36,162 nucleotides of DNA from an uncultured Litoreibacter sp. (GTDB lineage: Bacteria > Pseudomonadota > Alphaproteobacteria > Rhodobacterales > Rhodobacteraceae). Under the pieces are notes generated by a model. It was not told the origin of the DNA. It ran no database searches and saw only the letters and a program-made list of their open reading frames with translations. The DNA is taken from positions 1 through 36,162 of the forward strand of contig CALHHY010000081.1 of NCBI GenBank assembly GCA_938030665.1. Direction: 5' to 3'. Made by a program: the position numbers and the translations under genes. Within the stretch, counting starts at the first letter, position 1. The number at the start of each line of letters is the position of its first letter. Below are positions 7,219 to 15,333 of the stretch, piece after piece.

Positions 7219-8151
7219 ATGCAACACCGCCATTGCACCCTTGTGGGCGCCCCAGTGCAATCGGGTGCCAGCCAACCGGGCTGTCTGATGGGGCCAGATG
7301 CCTTCCGCACGGCAGGTCTGGCGACTGTGCTCCAGGCGCTTGGGCATACGGTGTCAGATCTCGGTAATGTTGTACCAGCCGACCGTTCGGAGATCGCGCA
7401 TAGCAACGCGGCGGTTCACGACCTCGCCCAAACCGTCGCCTGGGGGCATGCCTTGCGCGATGCGGCGATTGCCGCCTTCGCGAATGACGCGCTGCCGATT
7501 TTTCTGGGCGGCGATCACAGCCTGTCCATCGGCACCGTGCCAGGTGTGGCGGAGTATAGCGCTCAGCAGGGGCGGCCGCAATTCGTGCTTTGGCTCGACG
7601 CGCATCCCGACATCCATTCGCTGGATACGACCGAAAGCGGCAATCTGCATGGAACGCCCGTGGCTTATTTCACCGGGCAGTCGGGGTTTGACGGGGTATA
7701 CCCCAAGCTGGCCTCGCCGGTGCCGCCCGGCAATGTCTGCATGATCGGTATCCGCTCCGTTGACGGGCCGGAGCGCGACGCGATTGCCGAAACCGGGGTT
7801 GAGGTGCACGACATGCGCGCCATTGACGAGAACGGCATTCGCAAGCCCCTGCGGAGCTTTCTGGAGCGGGTCGCGGCGGCAAAAGGTGCGTTGCATGTCA
7901 GCCTTGATGTGGACTTTCTGGACCCCGATATAGCGCCGGCCGTCGGCACCACTGTGCCAGGCGGCGCCACCTTTCGGGAGGCGCATCTGGTCATGGAGAT
8001 GCTCTGCGACAGCGGGCTTGTCACATCCCTCGATCTGGTGGAGCTGAACCCGTTTCTGGACGAGCGCGGGCGCACCGCGAAGCTGATGGTAGACCTCTGC
8101 GCCAGCCTCATGGGTCGCACCGTGCTTGACCGCAAGACCCGGAGCTACTGA
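7219..8151 (+). CDS. rocF: Arginase
   Basis: Arginase hydrolyses L-arginine to ornithine and urea in the cytoplasm, using a di-manganese centre. The 310-aa protein carries all family metal motifs: GGDHS with His100, DAHPD with Asp127, His129 and Asp131, and SLDVDFLDPD with Asp230 and Asp232. The start at 7219 has an AAGGAGA site 6 nt upstream; an upstream in-frame ATG at 7198 has none. Its stop is one base before the ornithine cyclodeaminase start, so the two are co-transcribed and the product ornithine is passed to the next enzyme. Agmatinase and formiminoglutamase share the fold, but the pairing with ornithine cyclodeaminase favours arginase. Confidence 0.92.
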   Translation: MQHRHCTLVGAPVQSGASQPGCLMGPDAFRTAGLATVLQALGHTVSDLGNVVPADRSEIAHSNAAVHDLAQTVAWGHALRDAAIAAFANDALPIFLGGDHSLSIGTVPGVAEYSAQQGRPQFVLWLDAHPDIHSLDTTESGNLHGTPVAYFTGQSGFDGVYPKLASPVPPGNVCMIGIRSVDGPERDAIAETGVEVHDMRAIDENGIRKPLRSFLERVAAAKGALHVSLDVDFLDPDIAPAVGTTVPGGATFREAHLVMEMLCDSGLVTSLDLVELNPFLDERGRTAKLMVDLCASLMGRTVLDRKTRSY

Positions 8152-8152
8152 C

Positions 8153-9211
8153 ATGACGCCAGCCCCTTCAAAACTTGCAATGGTGCCCTTCGTCAGCGTC
8201 GACGATATGATGAAGATCGTGAACAAAATTGGCCCCGCCCGGGTCATGGCCGAGATGGCCGCCTATATCGAGGCCGATTTTCTGAGGTGGGAGCAGTTCG
8301 ACAAAACCCCGCGCGTCGCGGCCCATTCGGAGGAGGGTGTGATCGAGCTGATGCCCACCTCGGATGGGGAGACCTACGGCTTCAAATATGTCAACGGCCA
8401 CCCGGCGAACATGGCGCGGGGTTATCAGACGGTCACGGCCTTTGGGGTGCTGGCGCGGGTCGACAATGGCTACCCGGTGCTCCTGTCCGAGATGACGGTG
8501 CTGACCGCCCTGCGCACCGCCGCAACCTCCGCCGTGGCGGCGAAATACCTGGCGCCCAAGGGTGCCAAGACAATGGCCATGATCGGCAATGGCGCGCAAT
8601 GCGAATTTCAGGCTTTGGCGTTTCAGGAGGTCGTCGGCATAGACACGGTGCGGCTTTACGACATTGACCCGGAGGCGACGGCCAAAGCGGCGAAGAACCT
8701 CGAACATACCGGCCTGGCGGTCATCACATGCGGCTCGGCCCAAGACGCCGTCACGGGCGCCGAGATCATCACCACCTGTACCGCCGACAAGCAATACGCG
8801 ACCATCCTGACCGATAACATGATCGGCGCGGGTCAGCACATCAACGCCATCGGCGGCGACTGCCCCGGCAAGACGGAGCTGCATAAGGACATCCTGCTGC
8901 GCTCCGACATCTTTGTGGAATACCCGCCGCAAACCCGCATCGAGGGCGAGATACAGCAACTGCCGAAGGACCATCCTGTGACCGAGCTGTGGAAGGTGAT
9001 CGCCGGCAAGGCGGAGGGGCGCAGGGATGCCAGCCAGATCACCTTGTTTGACAGCGTAGGGTTCGCGACCGAGGATTTCTCCGCCCTGCGTTACATTCGC
9101 GACAATCTGAAGGACACCGGGCATTTCACGCTGCTTGACATGCTGGCCGACCCCGATGACCCGCGCGATTTGTTCGGGATGCTGCGCCGGGCGGAGGGGA
9201 AGACGCGCTAG
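8153..9211 (+). CDS. Ornithine cyclodeaminase
   Basis: This NAD-dependent enzyme turns ornithine directly into proline with release of ammonia. The 352-aa protein belongs to the OCD/mu-crystallin family. The substrate-side N-terminal part has FKYVNGHPANMARGYQTV; the Rossmann part begins near residue 135 with KTMAMIGNGAQCEFQA (GxGxQ pattern) and has the family's ALRTAATSAVAAKYL helix. The start at 8153 follows the arginase stop by one base, with GGAG 7 nt upstream. Together with arginase it gives a two-step arginine-to-proline route. Its stop codon shares the tetranucleotide CTAG with the stop of the convergent gene. Confidence 0.92.
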   Translation: MTPAPSKLAMVPFVSVDDMMKIVNKIGPARVMAEMAAYIEADFLRWEQFDKTPRVAAHSEEGVIELMPTSDGETYGFKYVNGHPANMARGYQTVTAFGVLARVDNGYPVLLSEMTVLTALRTAATSAVAAKYLAPKGAKTMAMIGNGAQCEFQALAFQEVVGIDTVRLYDIDPEATAKAAKNLEHTGLAVITCGSAQDAVTGAEIITTCTADKQYATILTDNMIGAGQHINAIGGDCPGKTELHKDILLRSDIFVEYPPQTRIEGEIQQLPKDHPVTELWKVIAGKAEGRRDASQITLFDSVGFATEDFSALRYIRDNLKDTGHFTLLDMLADPDDPRDLFGMLRRAEGKTR

Positions 9212-10236
9212 CGCTGCTCCATGGAGCTGACCCAGCTGCGCAGAAATGTCTCACGGCGCATTTTGTCCAGGAAGACCAGAAGGCCCGGCCCCAAACGGAT
9301 CGGGCGGCGTTCCGGCGCCTCGTTCGGCCTGAGCGGCACTACGGCCGGAAGGCCTGTCTGCGCCACAAGGTCCGGTCGCGCGCTCAAGGTTGCCAGGAAG
9401 TCGATCATGCGCCCGCTCTCATCTGCGGACCGTGCGGTGACGGGGATCAGGGCCGACCGCAGCATGACCGAGACGTAGTCATCCATCTCGACAATCTCGA
9501 TCCCCGGTGTGTCGGCCAGACGGGACTGCGCGTAGCTGCCCAGCACGTTATAGGCAATCGCAAGCCTGCCGTCGCCCACATCGCGGATCATCTGGCCGGA
9601 ACAGCAGTAGAGCCGGGCGTTCAGGCGGCCCATCACCTCGGTCAGCTGCCAGAAATTCTCCGTATTGCGACTGTCCTGGGTGGCAAACAGATAGCCCGCG
9701 CCGGAGGTTCGCACGTCATAGGTGCCGATTCTGCTGTCAAAAATGTCGGGCCGAGTCCTGAGAAGCTCGATCAGCGCGCTGCGGCTGCGGGGCACGGGGA
9801 CACCCTCCAGAGCGGCCTTAGAAATAACCAGAACGGTCGGTTCCTGGGTGAAGGCGAAAACCTGGTCATGCCACGTGGCCCACCCCGGCAGGCTTTCGGT
9901 CGCGGCGGAGCTGTAGCTGAGCGCCAGCCCGTCATTGGCCAATTTGATTTGCAGGTCCATCGCCGAGGACAGCGCGATATCGTAGGCTGCTCCCTCTTCG
10001 TACAGGCCGCGCATGACTTCTGAGCTGCTGGCCACGTCATATTGCACGGTTGTGGCGGGATTTTCCTGCTGGAATGCGAGGATAATCGGCTCGAACACCT
10101 CGACATCGGCGGTTGACAGGACCCGAAGTTCGGATTGCGGATCGGCAACTTCGTAGCGGCGGCTTTCTTCCAGTTCCAGCGCGCCCGCAGTCTGGGCAAG
10201 CAGGATCAAGAGAGCGGCAAAACCAATGTGACGCAT
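9208..10236 (-). CDS. Periplasmic solute-binding protein linked to the two-component system
   Basis: This is a 342-aa protein with a clear Sec signal peptide (hydrophobic residues 4-18, cleavage near AGA, residues 17-19). It resembles type II extracellular binding proteins of the iron/polyamine group (LRVLSTADVEVFEPIILAFQ, then VQYDVASSSEVMRGLYEEGA, then YDIALSSAMDLQIKLANDG). An adjacent cysteine pair (YCCSG) lies near residue 210. It has no ABC permease or ATPase neighbour. Its start lies 31 nt inside the end of the kinase gene, so it is the third gene of a regulator-kinase-binding protein operon. The likely job is to capture a ligand and present it to the kinase's periplasmic domain; this is inferred from operon structure. 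Confidence 0.8.
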   Translation of the reverse strand: MRHIGFAALLILLAQTAGALELEESRRYEVADPQSELRVLSTADVEVFEPIILAFQQENPATTVQYDVASSSEVMRGLYEEGAAYDIALSSAMDLQIKLANDGLALSYSSAATESLPGWATWHDQVFAFTQEPTVLVISKAALEGVPVPRSRSALIELLRTRPDIFDSRIGTYDVRTSGAGYLFATQDSRNTENFWQLTEVMGRLNARLYCCSGQMIRDVGDGRLAIAYNVLGSYAQSRLADTPGIEIVEMDDYVSVMLRSALIPVTARSADESGRMIDFLATLSARPDLVAQTGLPAVVPLRPNEAPERRPIRLGPGLLVFLDKMRRETFLRSWVSSMEQR

Positions 10237-11588
10237 GCGCCGGGTCCTTCCTGGTTTGAGCAGATGTCAAGCGCGCCGCCATGCGCGCGCGCCACGTCAT
10301 CAGCGATGGTCAGTCCCAGCCCGGAGCCTACCACGTCATCGACGTTCTTCCCTCGCGAGAAGCGGCTGGTCAGCTGGGTCAAATCGGCCTCTCCGAAGCC
10401 GCGGCCCTGGTCGATAAAAGCCATTTGGCACGCCCCCTCGCCGGATAGCTTGATGAGGATATCCGTGTCAGCTGGCGAATACTTGATCGCGTTGTCGACC
10501 AGATTGCGGACGGCATTTTGCAACAGGATGATGTCGCCCCTGACCGTCACCGGGTCGTCATCAAGTTCAAGCGCAAGGTGGATATCCTTCAGCTCAGCCG
10601 TGGGTTGCAGCCGGTCGACGACGTCCCGCAGCAAGTCGGCGGCGTTGATTTCCTGCGTCTCCAGCTGGTCGGAGCGGAAGGTGACCATCGCGTGGTCCAG
10701 CAGCTGACCGGCGGAGCGGGAACTTTCGTCAACGGCCCGGATCATCTCCCGAAGGGCCTTCTTGCTTGCTGGGTGATCAGTCTGGCGGTGGATGACCTCG
10801 GCCTGGGTGCGCACCGTTGCCAGTGGCGTGCGCACCCGGTGCGCGGCTTCGGTGATCAGGTCCTCGGACCGGGTCAGCGCCTGGCGCAGCCGTTCCATGA
10901 AGCTGTTCAGCCCGCCCACCAATGGCACAAGTTCCACCGGGGCAGCGGCGGTGACCGGGCGCAGGTCATTCGGGCCCCGTCGCGCGACGACCTGTGCCAG
11001 GCGGTCCAGCGGTGCAATTGCGTTTTGGGCGGCCAAGAAGCTCAGCGCTGTGGCAACAAGGAAAAACGCCGTGCCGATCGCGACCGCGTTCGTGGTGATA
11101 CGGGAGGAAATTGCGCCCAGCCCCAACCGCGTCTGCCCCACAACCACATTCACCTGCCGGGGCTGGTCCTGAACCGACAATGTGCGGGCGACCTGAACCG
11201 TGCGCAGGGCCTCCCCCCGGAACGGGTAGGTGTCAAAGACGGGTCCGATGCCGGTCGCACGGCCCTCCGGCAGGGGCAGGTCGTCATAGCCGGTGATCGT
11301 CTCACCATCGACCAAGACACGGTAGAACACCCGGTCCTCGCTGACAGTGCTTAGCATCGTGATGGCGGAATATGGCAGCTCCAACCGCACCTCGCCGCTG
11401 TCGGAGTAGACCGCCTCCACGATGGAGGTCGCGGAGGCAGCCAGGATGTTGTCCTGCGTATCGGTCGCGGCCTTTTCGGCCACCACGCGGACCGCCAGGA
11501 AGAAGGCGATGGACAGCAGCGCCGTCACCAGCCCAAGCTGCACAACCAGCCGCCGTTTGATCGACCCGGTGGCGTCGCCTGATCTCAT
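10206..11588 (-). CDS. TctE-like sensor histidine kinase
   Basis: This 460-aa membrane histidine kinase has helices at about residues 13-33 and 168-187. These enclose a periplasmic sensor region of some 130 residues, followed by a HAMP-like linker. The phospho-acceptor is His250 in TEAAHRVRTPLATVRTQ. The ATPase domain has the N box NLVDNAIKYSP, a GRGFGE G box and GSGLGLTIADDVARAHGG. It overlaps the response regulator gene by 4 nt upstream and the binding protein gene by 31 nt downstream. Kinases with this layout next to tctCBA act as TctE and switch on the transporter. The symbol is left blank because the substrate is not known. Confidence 0.9.
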   Translation of the reverse strand: MRSGDATGSIKRRLVVQLGLVTALLSIAFFLAVRVVAEKAATDTQDNILAASATSIVEAVYSDSGEVRLELPYSAITMLSTVSEDRVFYRVLVDGETITGYDDLPLPEGRATGIGPVFDTYPFRGEALRTVQVARTLSVQDQPRQVNVVVGQTRLGLGAISSRITTNAVAIGTAFFLVATALSFLAAQNAIAPLDRLAQVVARRGPNDLRPVTAAAPVELVPLVGGLNSFMERLRQALTRSEDLITEAAHRVRTPLATVRTQAEVIHRQTDHPASKKALREMIRAVDESSRSAGQLLDHAMVTFRSDQLETQEINAADLLRDVVDRLQPTAELKDIHLALELDDDPVTVRGDIILLQNAVRNLVDNAIKYSPADTDILIKLSGEGACQMAFIDQGRGFGEADLTQLTSRFSRGKNVDDVVGSGLGLTIADDVARAHGGALDICSNQEGPGACVTLVLPLS

Positions 11589-12253
11589 TGCTCCAGAACC
11601 ATTCGGTAGCCCAGCCCGCGCACGGTTTCGATCGCGACTTGGGAGGGTTCCAGTTTCTTGCGCAGCCGGCCGACATAGACCTCGATGGCATTTTCCGACA
11701 CTTCCTCGCTGAAGGAGAACAGGCGGTCCATCAGATGCGTCTTGGAAAAAATCTGGCCGGGTGTGCCGAAAAAGACTTCCAGCAGGCGCATCTCCCGGTT
11801 TCGCAGCTGCAAGGCTTCTCCCGCCACGCTCAGGCTGCCGGACGTCGTATCAAAAACCACGTCACCGAAGGTCTTGCTGTTATTCGCGACCCCGCCAAAG
11901 CGGCGCATGACGGCGCGGATCCGGGCCTCAAGCTCTGAGAAGTCGAAGGGTTTGGTGATGAAATCATCCGCGCCGAGATCCAGCAACCCGACGCGGTCCG
12001 ACACTTCTGACCGGGCCGTAAGCACAATAACGGGCGTCGGGTTGTTGGCGCTGCGATGCGCGCGCAGGAATTCCCGGCCGTCGCCGTCGGGCAACATAAT
12101 ATCCAGCAATATCATGTCGTAAGCCACCGTGCGCATGCTCAGCTCAGCATCCGACAGGCAATCCGCGTGGTCTGCCACATGCCCCTCCAAGGCGAAGCGG
12201 TCGCAGATCGCCTGCGCCAGTTTCACATTGTCCTCGATCAGCAGGAAGCGCAT
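11585..12253 (-). CDS. TctD-like OmpR-family response regulator
   Basis: A 222-aa response regulator. The receiver domain starts MRFLLIEDNVKLAQ, has the phosphorylated Asp51 in MILLDIMLPDGDG and the conserved Lys in DDFITKPFD. The C-terminal winged helix (from about residue 130, LRNREMRLLEVFF to ENAIEVYVGRLRKKL) is of the OmpR/PhoB type. The start at 12253 has GAGGG 8 nt upstream; the in-frame start at 12271 does not fit the family. It is divergent to tctC with 102 nt between, and this gap contains direct repeats suited to its own binding. It probably activates tctCBA and the enzymes after it. Confidence 0.92.
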   Translation of the reverse strand: MRFLLIEDNVKLAQAICDRFALEGHVADHADCLSDAELSMRTVAYDMILLDIMLPDGDGREFLRAHRSANNPTPVIVLTARSEVSDRVGLLDLGADDFITKPFDFSELEARIRAVMRRFGGVANNSKTFGDVVFDTTSGSLSVAGEALQLRNREMRLLEVFFGTPGQIFSKTHLMDRLFSFSEEVSENAIEVYVGRLRKKLEPSQVAIETVRGLGYRMVLEQ

Positions 12254-12279
12254 TGCGCAGGCCCTCGTCATATGCGTGA

Positions 12280-12297
12280 CAGGTTGATGTCAGGTTG
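12280..12297. promoter_or_regulatory. CAGGTTG direct repeat, candidate OmpR/PhoB-type operator
   Basis: Two identical heptamers CAGGTTG start at 12280 and 12291, exactly 11 bp apart. This is the spacing that OmpR/PhoB-family regulators use to bind head-to-tail dimers. The pair sits between the divergent tctD-like and tctC genes, 58 bp before the tctC start. Assignment to the neighbouring regulator is inferred. Confidence 0.5.
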
Positions 12298-12318
12298 TTA
12301 GCCTCTGGTTCTCAAATG

Positions 12319-12334
12319 CGCGGATAACTCCGCG
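12319..12334. promoter_or_regulatory. Inverted repeat in tctC leader
   Basis: A perfect dyad CGCGGA-TAAC-TCCGCG lies 21 bp before the tctC start and 10 bp before its ribosome binding site GGGAGG. It could be a DNA operator or a small leader hairpin. No T-run follows, so it is not an intrinsic terminator. Confidence 0.35.
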
Positions 12335-12355
12335 TGTGTCAAATGGGAGGAACCA

Positions 12356-13336
12356 ATGACAAGAACGCTTTTAAAAGCGCTCATGACGAGCGCTGTGGTT
12401 GCCGTATCGGCAACCGGTGCAACCACGCTTTCCGCCTCGGCCGCCGAGTGCATCGCGCCCGCCAACCCCGGTGGTGGCTGGGACTTCACCTGCCGTCAGA
12501 TCGGCAAAATCCTGTTCGATATCGGTGCGGTCGACAAACCGGTGCAGGTCACCAACATGCCCGGTGCGGGCGGCGGTCTGGCCTATAACACGGTGGTGTC
12601 GGAGCGGGGCAGCGACGAAGATCTGATCGTGGCCGCGTCTTCCGCGACGACCACCCGTCTTGCGCAAAATGCCTATGCCGGCATGACCGCTGATCAGGTG
12701 CGTTTCGTGGGTGCCATCGGTGCTGATCCGGGCGTGATCGTGGTAGCGGCAGACAGCCCTTACCAGTCCCTCGGTGATCTGGTTGAGGCGATCAAGGCCG
12801 ATCCCGGCTCCGTCGCTTTCGCGGGCGGCTCGGCTGTGGGCGGGTTTGACCACCTGAAACCACTGATGGTCCTCAAAGAGGGCGGCTTCACCGACATCAC
12901 CAAGGTGAAGTATATCGGTGTTGACGGCGGCGCGGATGCGATCACCCAAACCGTGGGTGGCTTCACGCAGGCCATGACCGGCGACATGTCTGAGGTCGTC
13001 TCCTTCCTTGCCAACGGCGATATCCGCGTCATCGCGGTGCTTACCGACCAGCGGGTGCCGGGCTTTGACGACATCCCAACCGCGAAAGAGCAGGGCTATG
13101 ACGTCGTTGCCGTGAACTGGCGCGGGCTTTATGTGCCAAAGGACATTTCCGACGCCAAGTTCGAGGAATGGGCAGGCAAGCTGCAGCAGGTTGCTGATAG
13201 CGACGCGTGGGCGCAGGCGATGAAGGATAACGGGCTGGCACCGTTCACCCGTGTGGGCGGCGACTTCCAATCCTATGTCGACGGGCTGGTCACCGAGATC
13301 AACACCATGTCGAAAGAGCTGGGGGTTCTCCAGTAA
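12356..13336 (+). CDS. tctC: Tripartite tricarboxylate transporter binding protein TctC
   Basis: TctC is the periplasmic high-affinity binding protein of a TTT-family secondary carrier; members bind citrate, related carboxylates or aromatic acids. The 326-aa precursor has a Sec signal peptide ending around SASAA (residue 30). The mature part has the family's N-terminal pattern (IAPANPGGGWDFTCRQIGKI), the VTNMPGAGGGLAYN loop and the FAGGSAVGGFDHL loop that contact the carboxylate. GGGAGG precedes the ATG by 5 nt. The stop overlaps tctB (TAATG). The substrate cannot be read from the sequence. Confidence 0.93.
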   Translation: MTRTLLKALMTSAVVAVSATGATTLSASAAECIAPANPGGGWDFTCRQIGKILFDIGAVDKPVQVTNMPGAGGGLAYNTVVSERGSDEDLIVAASSATTTRLAQNAYAGMTADQVRFVGAIGADPGVIVVAADSPYQSLGDLVEAIKADPGSVAFAGGSAVGGFDHLKPLMVLKEGGFTDITKVKYIGVDGGADAITQTVGGFTQAMTGDMSEVVSFLANGDIRVIAVLTDQRVPGFDDIPTAKEQGYDVVAVNWRGLYVPKDISDAKFEEWAGKLQQVADSDAWAQAMKDNGLAPFTRVGGDFQSYVDGLVTEINTMSKELGVLQ

Positions 13337-13824
13337 TGGCATCAGACCGTATTTTCGGTCTGATCACTCTGATCACGGCGGTCGCGTATATCGCGGCCGC
13401 CACTCAGATCCAGACCAATTTCTTCTCCGGTGAATACCTGCCGAAGCTGTTCCCGATGCTGATCGGAGCCGTGGCTGCGATCTGTTCTCTCGTCCTGATT
13501 TTCAAACCCGACCCTGACCCGGACTGGCCGATGGCGCGCACCTGGGGCAATCTGCTGGTCGCGATTGTGGTGCTGGCCATCTACTCCGTGCTGATGACGC
13601 CCCTTGGCTTCATCCTGCCAACGGCCGTTGCCGCAGCCATTCTAAGCTACCAGATCTCGCCGAACGCCAAACAGGCAGTGCTTGCAGGCATCGGCCTGTC
13701 GCTGGGGCTGTTCGCGGTCTTCAAATTTGTGCTGATGCTGGGCAATGTCGTCGCCTACCGCATCCCGACGCCCGCCAAGCTGTGGGACGCGCTGACAATT
13801 CTTATTCCGTTCGTGGGGCATTAG
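13336..13824 (+). CDS. tctB: Tripartite tricarboxylate transporter small membrane subunit TctB
   Basis: TctB is the small four-helix membrane subunit of the TTT carrier (DUF1468). The 162-aa protein has hydrophobic segments at about residues 5-22, 36-54, 72-100 and 112-137, which fits. Sequence conservation in this family is low, so the call rests on topology and position between tctC and tctA. The start codon overlaps the tctC stop, and tctA begins 3 nt after its end. Confidence 0.92.
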   Translation: MASDRIFGLITLITAVAYIAAATQIQTNFFSGEYLPKLFPMLIGAVAAICSLVLIFKPDPDPDWPMARTWGNLLVAIVVLAIYSVLMTPLGFILPTAVAAAILSYQISPNAKQAVLAGIGLSLGLFAVFKFVLMLGNVVAYRIPTPAKLWDALTILIPFVGH

Positions 13825-13827
13825 GTC

Positions 13828-15333
13828 ATGGAAACGCTTGCTAATCTCGCGCTTGGCTTCTCGGTCGCGCTGTCGCCCTACACGCTGATGCTGGCCGTAA
13901 TCGGCTGTTTCATTGGCACGATCATCGGGGCGCTGCCGGGTCTGGGGCCGTCCAATGGCGTGGCCATCCTGATCCCTATTTCCTTCGCTCTGGGGCTCGA
14001 CGCGACTGCCGCACTGGTTCTGATGACGGCCGTTTACTATGGCGCGATGTATGGCGGGCGGATCAGCTCCATCCTGCTCAACATCCCCGGGGATGAACCC
14101 GCGCTGATGACCACGCTGGACGGCTACCCCATGGCCAAACGGGGGGAGGCCGGCAATGCGCTGGTCCTGTCCGGCGCGGCCTCCTTCGTGGGCGCGTTTC
14201 TGGCGACGATTGGCCTGATCCTGCTGGCCCCGGTTCTGGCGCGTGTCGCGTTCCTGTTCGGCCCGGCTGAGTATTTCGCGCTCTATCTGCTGGCCTTTTG
14301 CACTCTTGGGGGCATGGCCTCCAACAACCAGGCGAAATCCGCCATTTCGGCCTGTATCGGTCTAGGCATTGCGATGATCGGGGTGGATTCCACCTCCGGC
14401 CTGCCGCGCATGACCGGCGGCAATCTGCACCTCTATGACGGGGTCGACTTCCTTGTGGCCATCGTTGGCCTCTTCGCCATCGCGGAGCTGTTCTTCTTCA
14501 TCGAAAGCCACGGCAAGGGGTCTTCAATCGGGGTGGTGCTCGACAAGGTGACGATCCCCTGGAAATACATCCGGCAGACCGTGCCGACGATGCTGCGCGC
14601 CTCTGGTGTGGGCTTCGTCGCTGGCGTGCTGCCGGGCGCGGGGGCGTCGCTTGGGTCCTTCCTCGCTTACATGACGGAGAAATCCATTGCGGGCGAAAAG
14701 GGCGGTTTCGGTACCGGCGTGCCCAAAGGCGTCGCGGCCCCCGAGGCGGGCAATAACGCGGCAGCAGGCGGGGCCTTGGTGCCGATGCTGACGCTGGGTG
14801 TGCCGGGCTCTGGTACCACCGCGGTACTGCTCGCGCTGTTGATGACGCTCAATATCACACCGGGGCCGACCTTGTTTCGGGACAACCCGGACGTGGTCTG
14901 GGGGCTGATCGCCTCCCTCCTGATCGCCAATGTCGTGCTGCTGATCATGAATGTGCCGATGGTCAAAATCTTCGTCAAAATTCTGTCGGTGCCCGCGTGG
15001 ATCCTGTTGCCGGGCGTGACGATGGTGTCCACCACCGGGATTTTCGCGCTGACGGGCAGCTATTTCGACCTGCTGATGCTGGTTGGCTTCGGGGTGCTGG
15101 GGTATTTCCTGCGCAAGCTTGACGTGCCGACAGTGCCGGTGATCCTGGGTATCCTGCTGGGCGGCAACATGGAGGACGCGTTGCGCCGCGCCATGACCCT
15201 CTCGGACGGCGATCCCAGCTACCTGTTTTCAAGCCCCATTGCCATCGGGCTTTGGATTGCAGCCATTGCGGGTTTCGTCGCCCCGATGTTCCTGCGCGGG
15301 CTATTGAAAAAGCCACAAGCTGTGAGTGACTGA
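13828..15333 (+). CDS. tctA: Tripartite tricarboxylate transporter large permease TctA
   Basis: TctA is the large membrane subunit, with about 12 helices, that moves the substrate with a cation gradient. The 501-aa length is standard. Family motifs are plain: GTIIGALPGLGPSNGVAIL near residue 30, YYGAMYGGRISSILLNIPGD near residue 70, GVLPGAGASLGSFLAY near residue 265 and the LGVPGSGTTAVLLALL motif near residue 325. It overlaps the start of the AtuA-like gene by one base, tying the transporter to the enzymes downstream. Confidence 0.96.
   Translation: METLANLALGFSVALSPYTLMLAVIGCFIGTIIGALPGLGPSNGVAILIPISFALGLDATAALVLMTAVYYGAMYGGRISSILLNIPGDEPALMTTLDGYPMAKRGEAGNALVLSGAASFVGAFLATIGLILLAPVLARVAFLFGPAEYFALYLLAFCTLGGMASNNQAKSAISACIGLGIAMIGVDSTSGLPRMTGGNLHLYDGVDFLVAIVGLFAIAELFFFIESHGKGSSIGVVLDKVTIPWKYIRQTVPTMLRASGVGFVAGVLPGAGASLGSFLAYMTEKSIAGEKGGFGTGVPKGVAAPEAGNNAAAGGALVPMLTLGVPGSGTTAVLLALLMTLNITPGPTLFRDNPDVVWGLIASLLIANVVLLIMNVPMVKIFVKILSVPAWILLPGVTMVSTTGIFALTGSYFDLLMLVGFGVLGYFLRKLDVPTVPVILGILLGGNMEDALRRAMTLSDGDPSYLFSSPIAIGLWIAAIAGFVAPMFLRGLLKKPQAVSD

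Noticed and set aside
8168-9124. 318-codon minus-strand frame opposite ornithine cyclodeaminase
   Set aside because: Composition is that of an antisense frame and the plus-strand enzyme is certain.
12371-13342. Long minus-strand frame opposite tctC
   Set aside because: Pure shadow of tctC; His/Arg-rich translation without domain features.
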